Positions 1-7,471 of a stretch of DNA of 64,000 nucleotides are shown piece by piece; positions within the stretch are counted from its first letter, which is position 1, and each line of letters begins with the position of its first letter. Under the pieces are notes generated by a model. The model worked only from the letters and a program-made list of their open reading frames with translations, did not search any database and was not told where the DNA came from. This DNA comes from Rufibacter hautae (GTDB lineage Bacteria > Bacteroidota > Bacteroidia > Cytophagales > Hymenobacteraceae): the NCBI RefSeq assembly GCF_008271695.1, contig NZ_VKKY01000003.1, positions 930,001-994,000 on the forward strand. Reading direction: 5' to 3'. Both the position numbers and the translations under genes were made by a program.

Positions 1-2
1 TT

Positions 3-419
3 TTCTCAGACTACTATAGATATAAGAAGTGCTTTGTCTGGAAGGTCAAAAAGCAAACAGGTGAGCCTTCTACATTCAAATTGGGTTCACGAACCATTAC
101 TGTGCAGCGTAAGAACATTTGGGAAGACTACGGCACAAGGAAGCTCTTCATCCGCTGCTCTCCTTTAGAGACCGACAACATAAAAAGTGTTGCCCCAGAT
201 GTAGAGATACTGAAAGACTACAGCTTCGAGCGTTTGCTTCAGTACTGTACAACAAATAAAATAAAGAGAATTGGTTTGTCTCCATGGCTACGCCACAGCT
301 ACAATGGCTTCCTGAGCTATATCAAAGACAACGAAGAAAGATTTCCCTTCCCGCAGGAGTTAAATTTTTACCATTTAGAAAAAAATGACTTTAAGCAGTT
401 GTACGCCTTGGCTCAGTAG
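3..419 (+). CDS. Hypothetical protein, 5' end cut off by the window
   Basis: The reading frame is open from the first bases of the window and runs without a stop to the TAG at 417-419, so this is the C-terminal 138 residues of a longer protein. A TTG at 81 is in frame but need not be the start, because coding-like sequence continues before it. The product is basic and rich in aromatic residues. It ends with a stretch around FPFPQELNFYHLEK. I do not recognise the family. It points toward the convergent acyltransferase-like gene, with about 130 bases between them. Confidence 0.55.
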   Translation, partial: FSDYYRYKKCFVWKVKKQTGEPSTFKLGSRTITVQRKNIWEDYGTRKLFIRCSPLETDNIKSVAPDVEILKDYSFERLLQYCTTNKIKRIGLSPWLRHSYNGFLSYIKDNEERFPFPQELNFYHLEKNDFKQLYALAQ

Positions 420-546
420 TGGAAGAACAACTCAAAGGATGTCAAGGTTTCGAAGGCGAAATCGTAAGCATTTTCTTTATCAAGTTTGCAAAGGGCTAAG
501 AAGTGTTTCAATGCTTTTTAGCTGATGTTATAGTAAGTTTTTTTAT

Positions 547-1158
547 TTATTCAGTTTTGTGCTGTTCTATTAGTTCAAGCCTTTTTACAACACTATTTTT
601 CTTTAGTATGGTACCAGGGGATAAAACTGCATTTGCACCTATTCTGGAATTATCCCCAACCAGAGAACCGAATTTTTCCGTGCCTGTTTCAATTATTTCA
701 AAATCATGTACAACTGATATTTTCTTTAAAGCCCTTTCATTATAGTGATTGGCAGCAATAGAACCAGCTTCAAAATTAATGTATTTACCTAAGATGCTAT
801 TGCCAATGTAATTAAAATGGGCAACTGCGGTTTCTGAGCAAATGATACTACTTTTTATTTCACAGCCTGGTCCGACTTTAACAGCGCTATCAAGGTAAAC
901 GCCTTCTCTGAAATAAGCATTAGCCCCGATATAACAGTCTTTGTTTACTATTACTGGGCTTTTCATCACAACTCCTTTTTCAACTATAGCGGTTTTATGC
1001 ACAGCTATGCCATCCTCTATTATATAATCTTCGCCAAGATGTGAAATCATCTTACGCAGTATTTCTTTAAGATTGTCAGTTATCTCCCATGGCTGTAAAT
1101 CCTTTTGGTTGGGGAAAGTATCAGAAAAGCCTTGTATAAAGTCGTCTATGAGAATCAT
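547..1158 (-). CDS. Left-handed beta-helix (hexapeptide-repeat) transferase-like protein
   Basis: A 203-residue protein with an N-terminal helical segment (about 1-55) followed by hexapeptide repeats from about residue 56 to 190, visible as repeated small-residue/I-V turns such as IGANAYF, VGPGCEI and IGANAVL. The order of the repeats and the GSIAANH turn recall the acyltransferase half of GlmU and related nucleotidyltransferase-associated beta-helix proteins. It is therefore probably an acyl- or acetyltransferase acting on a sugar nucleotide, but no substrate can be named. There is no N-terminal nucleotidyltransferase domain. It stands alone on the minus strand, beyond a strong hairpin at 1346-1389. 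Confidence 0.6.
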   Translation of the reverse strand: MILIDDFIQGFSDTFPNQKDLQPWEITDNLKEILRKMISHLGEDYIIEDGIAVHKTAIVEKGVVMKSPVIVNKDCYIGANAYFREGVYLDSAVKVGPGCEIKSSIICSETAVAHFNYIGNSILGKYINFEAGSIAANHYNERALKKISVVHDFEIIETGTEKFGSLVGDNSRIGANAVLSPGTILKKNSVVKRLELIEQHKTE

Positions 1159-1345
1159 GAAAGCTTATTTGTTGATTAAGGATGGAAAACTGATTAAAGA
1201 TTATAGTATCTAAATTGGCTACAACTACTGTGTAAACGTGAACATACGCTTATCTGCACTTTGTGGGTAGTGGATGTTTAGTCATTTCCTTAAACTTATT
1301 TAAAGCTCGAGCCCTCTTTTTTCCCTATAAACTACCTGCAATATG

Positions 1346-1389
1346 AAGATAGTGCCATGAAAACACATTTGCTTTCATGGCACTATCTT
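1346..1389. terminator. Perfect 17-bp hairpin, probable bidirectional terminator
   Basis: Bases 1346-1362 pair perfectly with 1373-1389 around a 10-base loop. The arms begin AAGATAGTGCC and end GGCACTATCTT, with A-rich and T-rich flanks. It lies just after the stop of the decayed minus-strand reading frame (1418), where a terminator is expected, and could serve transcripts from either side. Confidence 0.7.
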
Positions 1390-1417
1390 TTGAATATCAA
1401 ATAAATCTAACAAATTT

Positions 1418-1917
1418 CTATTTCAGCATTGGTACAGGTAGTCCAATTTTGTTGAACACATGACCTAAGACATGCCTGAATAATGGCACATATGATGTGC
1501 TACATAGAAACGAATCATGAACCGTGGTAAATGTGTCACAGCCTTGATTGATGGCTTCTATGGCCATTATATCAACCAAATTGTTAATTCTAATCTTTGC
1601 AGAAGCTTCGGCAATGGATACGGCCTATTCTTACCATTAAGAATCTCACATGTTTTTACAAGGTTTGGATACAATAGTTTAAGCTTCTCCTTGCTTTTTT
1701 AGACACTGTTCATCATCGCTAAATAGTACCTTAAAACTTTTACTTTATTCTTGTTCATTTTCTTACCTATCAGTGAAAAGTCACTTATCATCATATGATA
1801 GACGGTACCTACCAGAGCAGCGTCAATGAACCTCCTGAAATCAGATTGGTTGTCATGGATTTGCTTTAAAAAAAACCTTATGGCGACCAGTTTATACTTC
1901 TTCATGTTCTTCTTCAA
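1418..1917 (-). pseudogene. Decayed C-terminal remnant of a protein with a VHDSF motif
   Basis: Read on the minus strand, 1917-1699 encodes a 72-residue open stretch. After a stop, coding-like text resumes in another frame (containing LYPNLVK, then GKNRPYPLPKLLQRLE). After another stop and shift comes AIEAINQGCDTF, then VHDSF, ending FNKIGLPVPMLK at a TAG (1418-1420). The pieces read as one protein broken by at least two stops or frameshifts. A VHDSF-like motif occurs near the C terminus of T7-type RNA polymerases and in family A DNA polymerases, so the ancestor may have been a polymerase-like gene of a mobile element. That assignment is inference. It lies just downstream of the primase-helicase gene. 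Confidence 0.5.
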
Positions 1918-1960
1918 CAGGTCTATACATACCTGCTCTGCGCCAGACTACAGGCTATTT

Positions 1961-4741
1961 CTAAAAAAGTGATACTACCATAGATTGGAATTCAACCTTC
2001 TTTGAGATAAGCTCTGTCTCTTTTATCCTGCCTTTAACGGTATAGGACTGACCGTTACGACTTCTGTCGAAGTAATAAAGAACTCCTAAGGTGTTGTTTA
2101 TATATGATTTTCCTATTGTGTCCAAACCACAGCTTTTTATCATAGCTCTCAACTTTTTACCACTGTAGGTAGTGTTATCCGTTAATAGTGATTCCAGATT
2201 CTTAAGGCGTTCATACTGCACCTGCACGTTGTCGTCCACCTTCCGTTCTGCCGTAATCTCTTTCTCTGCCAGGATATAGGTAATCCTGCTTTTGTTAAGC
2301 TCAAACAATGAATTAGAGGTAAGTAACGAAGTTTTATTCTTTATGTCTCTGCTGGTGAGGTAATTTGAAAGTAACCTATACTTTCGCTCTATCTCAACTG
2401 TGACTTTGTCTGTTGATTCATTGAAGATATGGGTACCAGACAAAATTGAGTCAATGACTTTCTGTGTCCTAACCTTTATCTCCGCACTGTTGTTTCTACT
2501 CACTTTCTTCAGTTGCTTGGATTTGCCCCTGTCCACTTCCACTGATTCATGCCCAATCTCAGTGAAGTGGTATTGGCTCAGGTAACGTTTCAATAACCTG
2601 ACGTTGCTCTTGACGTTATGGCACAAGGTCAAATAGTTTGCGTACAGGAGCCTGAAGTTGTCGGTGATGTAGTTCCCTTCATAGTCCTCAAAGACCATAT
2701 CATATCCTTTCACGATACTATCCGCTTCCAGGTAGGTGGAGCCGTAATGACGCACCTTGTTACGCTCATTCGCCTTCTCAAGCATCTGCTTCTCAATCTC
2801 AATGCGGTCTTTCAATCCAGAGATGTCACTCAGCTTTAACTTGCTGACCCTGTTTGAATGGATGATTTTGATTAATGGTTTGTCACTCCTGAACCTTGCA
2901 GTGAATTGGATGTAATCAATCAGGTCTGCGCTTCTCCCAAACGTGATTACTGGCTCTTTGTCGCAGTCCGTGATGTTTACACCCGCCTGTATCACGCATG
3001 TGGTCAAAAGCACGTCATAGCCTTTCAAACTGCTATTCTCCACAATACCCCTGTATTCTGCCTCTTCTTTTTTATCCCTGCTGATATAGGCCACATTGTA
3101 CCCTTCTTTTGTAAGGTATTGGTAGAGGTTATCCAACACGGATTTGTCGTTTTGATAGAAAACATTAAGTTTCATGGTGTCTATGTTGCTAATGAAGTAC
3201 TCTTTGTCCGTACTACCCTGCGAAAGCTCCACGATTTGGTATTCATAGTTGAAGCGGCTCTTTTTCTCGAAACTCAGTAGATTTTCAGGTGAGTAATACC
3301 CGTTCAGCGTGAGCATGCTTCCAGATAGGTAGATGATGTAGTCATACCTGGCCAAATTGCGCTGTATGTCCTGTACGGTCTTGTTCTTGAAGCCGTAATC
3401 AGACACCAATGAGTGCGCCTCGTCTATCACAAGCAGTCTTGAACCCCTTTCCTGAACCTTGGCGATGCTGTTGTAGCAGCAGGCCAATACATCCGCCTCA
3501 ACCTGTGCTGCGGTTAATGCCTTTTTGCCCGTTATGCCCGTGATATCCGTCTGCTGTTCCACAAGGGCGGTCGTGGGCATCAGTATGTCCGTCTTTAGTT
3601 GCATTTCCTTTGCAAGACGTTTAATGAGAGTGGTTTTTCCTGCGCCAGTCGGTGCGTCTATGAAGATAATGCGCTTTTCCTGAAGCTCGGCCTTGATGGT
3701 CTCTATATGCTCCGTCAGGTATTGCTGAACCTGTAGCTTAGCGGCCTTAGGAGGTTCTGGGATGTCATAGCAACTATAGTAGTTTTGCCAGTGATAGCGA
3801 AGTTTTTCTGGTATGGTAGCTTCGTTGTAATCGCTGGTATACCTTCTGTTGATGAATGACATTGTCTCTGCTACAGCTTCATGGAGCGTAATACCCCATT
3901 TCTTCAGCTTGCATATCTCCAATAGGAAGCTGTTCCTTTGTCCGTCTATCCAATCTAAACCATTTTCACGTAGCTGGTTTACCAGGCTATGGAAAACAGA
4001 ACTGACGGAGCCTGTATTTACGGCACTGTAATCTATAATTTCTAAATCCATTCCAGACTCATTGCCACTATTGCCCAAGGACCCTTGGTAGCGCACCATT
4101 AGCTGCTTTGTGTTGATACATGACGCTAAGGGATTATAGTAGGCGTCACGGTCATAGCTGAAGAAACATAGCCTTGAATAGTCTACACAACTTGGGTCAG
4201 TCGCTAAACCGAATAATCCTACCAAGTATAGTTCCAGGCATTTGTATACAATGGTGTGCTGGTTCTCATAGCTGTCCACGCAGATAAACAGCTTAACACC
4301 TGTGCCGCTCGGTGACCTAAAGGCGAGAAGGGTGTACTCCCATTTCTTGAGTTTTTTAAGAAAAGCAACTGTTTGTGCCGTTGTCAGGTTGTCAAAGTCG
4401 AAGCACATGATTTGGGTATAGGCCATTGGGTGGCCTATTTTCCTGTTTTCTTCGAAGTCTGCCGAGACGGTAAAGCTTGGCAGACCTTTCTTTATGAATT
4501 CATGCTTTGCTTTGTTGGTTACCCTTATGTGACTTATCTTTTTCTTATAATCATCCACACCATGTAGGTCACCTCCCAGCTTCACGACCTCATGAATATG
4601 TTTGATGGTGAGCGAGTGAGTCTTCTTATAAAAAGGGTCTTTGTTCAATTCGCATAGGCCATGATTGAAGTTTCTGTAAATGCTTATCTGCCTATTATTG
4701 TATGGTTTGTTGGTGTTTTCTTTTCCATCATTGATTGTCAT
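1961..4741 (-). CDS. Primase-helicase of mobile-element replication (BT4734/VirE-N-like plus origin-binding-type helicase)
   Basis: A 926-residue protein. Residues about 1-230 resemble the BT4734/VirE N-terminal domain seen in Bacteroidetes replication proteins, with CFDFDN and the FRSPSGTGVK turn typical of that primase-like fold. Residues about 360-640 form a superfamily 2 helicase: Walker A APTGAGKT near residue 367, DEAH (VIDEAHSLV) near 440, and a C-terminal helicase lobe with FTARFRSD. The arrangement recalls herpesvirus-type origin-binding helicases. The C-terminal 280 residues are not recognised. Its start overlaps the upstream small gene by 14 bases, so the two are probably co-transcribed. 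It probably replicates the island, or an ancestor of it, when excised. No separate replication initiator is seen. Confidence 0.7.
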   Translation of the reverse strand: MTINDGKENTNKPYNNRQISIYRNFNHGLCELNKDPFYKKTHSLTIKHIHEVVKLGGDLHGVDDYKKKISHIRVTNKAKHEFIKKGLPSFTVSADFEENRKIGHPMAYTQIMCFDFDNLTTAQTVAFLKKLKKWEYTLLAFRSPSGTGVKLFICVDSYENQHTIVYKCLELYLVGLFGLATDPSCVDYSRLCFFSYDRDAYYNPLASCINTKQLMVRYQGSLGNSGNESGMDLEIIDYSAVNTGSVSSVFHSLVNQLRENGLDWIDGQRNSFLLEICKLKKWGITLHEAVAETMSFINRRYTSDYNEATIPEKLRYHWQNYYSCYDIPEPPKAAKLQVQQYLTEHIETIKAELQEKRIIFIDAPTGAGKTTLIKRLAKEMQLKTDILMPTTALVEQQTDITGITGKKALTAAQVEADVLACCYNSIAKVQERGSRLLVIDEAHSLVSDYGFKNKTVQDIQRNLARYDYIIYLSGSMLTLNGYYSPENLLSFEKKSRFNYEYQIVELSQGSTDKEYFISNIDTMKLNVFYQNDKSVLDNLYQYLTKEGYNVAYISRDKKEEAEYRGIVENSSLKGYDVLLTTCVIQAGVNITDCDKEPVITFGRSADLIDYIQFTARFRSDKPLIKIIHSNRVSKLKLSDISGLKDRIEIEKQMLEKANERNKVRHYGSTYLEADSIVKGYDMVFEDYEGNYITDNFRLLYANYLTLCHNVKSNVRLLKRYLSQYHFTEIGHESVEVDRGKSKQLKKVSRNNSAEIKVRTQKVIDSILSGTHIFNESTDKVTVEIERKYRLLSNYLTSRDIKNKTSLLTSNSLFELNKSRITYILAEKEITAERKVDDNVQVQYERLKNLESLLTDNTTYSGKKLRAMIKSCGLDTIGKSYINNTLGVLYYFDRSRNGQSYTVKGRIKETELISKKVEFQSMVVSLF

Positions 4742-4949
4742 TTCGTTTAATTCGTTTTTCTGCGGCTATTATGGTCAGCCGCTCAACCATCTGCTCCGTG
4801 GGGAAGCTGTGCCTTACCATGGCAAGCACGTCATTGAAACTGGCGTTAAGGCCAGTAAGCTCCCTAATGGAGTTTTTCAAATCGCTTAGGTAAGCGAAGT
4901 TCTCTGGGGATACCTTCATGGTCTTCTCAGTTCTTTTGTTGATATGCAT
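4728..4949 (-). CDS. Small ribbon-helix-helix-like protein
   Basis: A 73-residue basic protein. The segment MKVSPENFAYLSDLK followed by a helix (FNDVLAMVRHSF) has the strand-helix-helix pattern of CopG/Arc-type DNA-binding or partner proteins. It overlaps the start of the primase-helicase gene by 14 bases on the same strand, which suggests translational coupling and a role in regulating or assisting replication. The in-frame ATG at residue 11 could also be the start. The family is not certain. Confidence 0.55.
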   Translation of the reverse strand: MHINKRTEKTMKVSPENFAYLSDLKNSIRELTGLNASFNDVLAMVRHSFPTEQMVERLTIIAAEKRIKRNDNQ

Positions 4950-5056
4950 ATTCTGTTTTAGTTTTTGGGTAGCCTTGCTACACTTATGTATATATCAACA
5001 AAGATTCATTCCATGAATGCAAATGGTAAGTAGCTCCCTGAAAGAGCCATGGGTAT

Positions 5057-5587
5057 CTAAGCCCATTCCAGTATCCTATCTAATTTGGTTACTCTGAGGT
5101 TATTCAGAAGGCGGATTATCTCGTTTATGTCACAGTCAACCTTTTGATTGAATACTGCCGCAGGTAACTGCGTCAATACCTGACCAGAGATTATTAAGGG
5201 TGTATCAATATTTGCCTTTATGACATTGAAAGACCTATTATCATATAGGTCAATTAGTTGGTCAATAGATAGGCCGTCCTTTTGATTTAGGTAGAAAGTG
5301 ACTACGCTTTCATTCCTGAATACCAACCTATTGTTAGGCACATCGAGGTACAACTTAATGCCAAGCTGTGACATAGGTATTCGTAGGTGGTTTCCTTTTA
5401 GTAGTCTTTTAGCCAAAGCATACCCCAATTTGTTGAACTCCACAATGTAATTCCTGTATCTGTGCATCAGGTTAAGGTAATCTTGTATTGAATTGATATG
5501 GCTTGTAAGTCTTAGGTTAGCCTCCATTCTTTTTAGTATCTGTATTCTCTTTTCCATGTCATTGTTATTTGATATGGCTTTGTACAA
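5057..5587 (-). CDS. Hypothetical protein next to the replication genes
   Basis: A 176-residue protein without signal peptide or membrane segment. Residues 10-65 are predicted mostly helical and basic (KRIQILKRMEANLRL), and the remainder is mixed. A second in-frame ATG at residue 11 is equally possible as the start. I do not recognise the family. It stands upstream of the RHH-like gene and the primase-helicase, on the same strand, and directly downstream of the palindrome-rich intergenic region, so it may belong to the replication or regulatory module of the element. Confidence 0.55.
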   Translation of the reverse strand: MYKAISNNNDMEKRIQILKRMEANLRLTSHINSIQDYLNLMHRYRNYIVEFNKLGYALAKRLLKGNHLRIPMSQLGIKLYLDVPNNRLVFRNESVVTFYLNQKDGLSIDQLIDLYDNRSFNVIKANIDTPLIISGQVLTQLPAAVFNQKVDCDINEIIRLLNNLRVTKLDRILEWA

Positions 5588-5618
5588 GGAAAAAAGATAA
5601 AGTTTTATTTAGCTTATA

Positions 5619-5639
5619 TATTTAGGATAATTCTAAATA
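5619..5639. repeat. Inverted repeat upstream of 5587 gene, possible operator
   Basis: TATTTAG (5619-5625) and CTAAATA (5633-5639) form a perfect 7-bp inverted repeat around a 7-base spacer, about 32 bases before the start of the minus-strand gene at 5587. The position suits an operator or promoter-overlapping site for that gene. Confidence 0.4.
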
Positions 5640-5673
5640 AGGTATTGGAAAAATGAGAGTTTGTTCGGCTCTG

Positions 5674-5768
5674 CCTTCTGGAGAGATTATGTGTGGGTGG
5701 TATGAAACAGTGCATTAAATTCTTTTATATAGAGTTAATTGCACCAAATCATACCACTCTGTAGAAGG
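5674..5768. repeat. Long interrupted inverted repeat (about 95 bases)
   Basis: Three nested pairs are visible: CCTTCT (5674-5679) with AGAAGG (5763-5768), GTGGTATGA (5697-5705) with TCATACCAC (5749-5757), and TGCATTAA (5711-5718) with TTAATTGCA (5735-5743, one extra T). Together they could fold into one long bulged hairpin. It lies in the divergent gap beside the replication genes. An origin, transfer origin or structured RNA are all possible. Confidence 0.5.
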
Positions 5769-5884
5769 AGAATGGCTTACGGTTTATAAGAAGGTCTGTG
5801 GATGTTGGCTTTTCCTTGAAACAAAGGAATTTGAGGCTTTCCAGTGATGTCAATCTCTACTGGAAGTATGGGGTTATTAAGCGT

Positions 5885-5917
5885 AGTCAGAATATTATAG
5901 TGTATAATATTCTGACT
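5885..5917. repeat. Perfect 15-bp palindrome in the divergent intergenic region
   Basis: Bases 5885-5899 (beginning AGTCAGAATATT) pair perfectly with 5903-5917 around the 3-base loop GTG. It is followed by A+T-rich DNA leading to the plus-strand gene at 6025. There is no T-run right after it, so it is more likely a protein-binding operator or a replication/transfer hairpin than a terminator. Confidence 0.6.
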
Positions 5918-6024
5918 GTTATTATGTTAGCAAAAAAAATTATTAAGTTCTAAAGAAATTTTAACTTAGCAATAAAACTTAATCATTTCCTACTGTATAA
6001 TGAAGGTATTTAACTTATTATATA

Positions 6025-6435
6025 ATGAAGGAAGAAAGAAAGAGTAGAGGCGATAAGACTAATGAAATGTTTTATAAACGATTAAATGATAATGATTTAG
6101 TAGTTATTGCAAAGAGCAAAGATGGAGAATATAAGTGCTGCTACGGCTCGAATTGTATGTGCAGTCAAATGTTATCAGACATTAAGTTGGTAGAGCGAGT
6201 CGTGTATAGGAGCATACGCAAAAAGAGGTTGTGCTTTAGATATATCAGAGTTGAAAAAGGAGAAGGCTATGGTGTGCATATTGAGAAATTCGATATCAGG
6301 TTAATGGATATATGTATGAGCCAGGAATCTGATTTAGAATTCAATCACGCAGGGTATGATGCTTTGTTAAGGAAATGGAAAATCAATACGGTGGTTGGTA
6401 AGAAACAAAGTAAGGTTAAAGAAACCACGAATTGA
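6025..6435 (+). CDS. Hypothetical protein
   Basis: A 136-residue, highly charged protein with a cysteine-rich patch (CCYGSNCMC, about residues 39-47) that could bind a metal. There is no signal peptide or membrane segment. I do not recognise it. It is the only plus-strand gene in the left arm of the island. It starts about 110 bases after the palindrome at 5885-5917 and is followed by a strong terminator, so it is a single-gene transcript that could encode a regulator acting on the palindrome. Confidence 0.5.
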   Translation: MKEERKSRGDKTNEMFYKRLNDNDLVVIAKSKDGEYKCCYGSNCMCSQMLSDIKLVERVVYRSIRKKRLCFRYIRVEKGEGYGVHIEKFDIRLMDICMSQESDLEFNHAGYDALLRKWKINTVVGKKQSKVKETTN

Positions 6436-6453
6436 TATTTAATGTCCATCATC

Positions 6454-6489
6454 AAAAAGAGCTTAACATGTATGTGTTAAGCTCTTTTT
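6454..6489 (+). terminator. Rho-independent terminator
   Basis: A perfect 15-bp stem (6454-6468 with 6475-6489, core GAGCTTAACA) with a 6-base loop ends in five T's. It follows the 6025-6435 gene and, read the other way, the WYL regulator gene (ending at 6548), so it can stop both convergent transcripts. Confidence 0.85.
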
Positions 6490-6547
6490 CGTTTTGTCTA
6501 AACTACCAACTCCAAAACGTAGGTACAACTAAATTCTACCTATCAGT

Positions 6548-7465
6548 TTAGTATTGCCCAAATGCTTTTTCATGGGCAGATTTTACATCCATGGCCAATG
6601 ATTCTGGTTGCAGTATCTTCATGCTGTCGCCAAATGAAAGCAATTCCATCATAAAGTCGTAGGTGATGCATAGGTTCAGGCTAACCCTTAACTCTTCATC
6701 ATTGCTGGTTATTATTTTCTGTGTGTGATGAAGCGGCAATGTCTTGATGTATTTACCTTGGAACGGGTCAAATGAAAGGATTATATCCTGCGGTACCTCA
6801 CCAAAAGGGCTTATGATACCGAAGAAGGTGCGGTACATTTCCTCGATGTTAAAATCATTTGGATACACAAATGAGAAGTTGGTGATTTCAAGGTCTGAAA
6901 GACGGTCAAGTGCGAAGCTTTTTATATTTCCGTCTTTGCTGTCTTTGGCTATCACATACCATCTGTTCTTAAATTCTTTCATGGCATATGGCTCTACCGC
7001 ACGGTTGCTGACCGCCTCTTCCCAGAATTTCTGATAGGTGAACCTGACTCTGAACCTATTTTTGATGGCATGCAGGAACCCGTAGAGGTTCTCCGTACCC
7101 TGTGGCCTGCGGGACTCCAAATGGACATATTGCCTAAGGTCATGGGCAAGGTTGAGCGAATTGAACATATCAAATGCTTCCAGCATCCTCTGGAAATTAA
7201 GGTTCTCTGACTCGGTTTGAATGATATGGTAACCTTTTCTTGCTTTGGAATACTCAATATCAATACCGAAAAGGTCCCTGATTTCTTTGATGTCTCTTTG
7301 GAAGGTGCGGATAGACATCTTGAAATCCAATGTATCATCCTGCATCTGAAGGTAACCGTACTGGTTCTCCATATAACCTTTCAGTTCTTCGTAGGTGGAG
7401 TAGGGCTTAGCCTTTAACCTACGAAGAACCATCAGGTAACGTGATATGTAACCCCTTTTAGACAC
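6548..7465 (-). CDS. WYL-domain transcriptional regulator
   Basis: A 305-residue protein with an N-terminal helix-turn-helix region (about 1-80), followed by a WYL domain (about 135-215) recognisable from KNRWYVIA and SFALDRLSDLEI, and a WCX-type C-terminal extension. WYL proteins bind ligands such as nucleotides or nucleic acid and commonly control defence genes (the BrxR/CapW type). It starts 6 bases after the stop of the DUF262 gene on the same strand, so the two form a transcription unit and it probably represses that operon or reports DNA damage or infection to it. The ATG at 7465 is used because it leaves this short spacing. Confidence 0.85.
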   Translation of the reverse strand: MSKRGYISRYLMVLRRLKAKPYSTYEELKGYMENQYGYLQMQDDTLDFKMSIRTFQRDIKEIRDLFGIDIEYSKARKGYHIIQTESENLNFQRMLEAFDMFNSLNLAHDLRQYVHLESRRPQGTENLYGFLHAIKNRFRVRFTYQKFWEEAVSNRAVEPYAMKEFKNRWYVIAKDSKDGNIKSFALDRLSDLEITNFSFVYPNDFNIEEMYRTFFGIISPFGEVPQDIILSFDPFQGKYIKTLPLHHTQKIITSNDEELRVSLNLCITYDFMMELLSFGDSMKILQPESLAMDVKSAHEKAFGQY

Positions 7466-7471
7466 TTGGTG

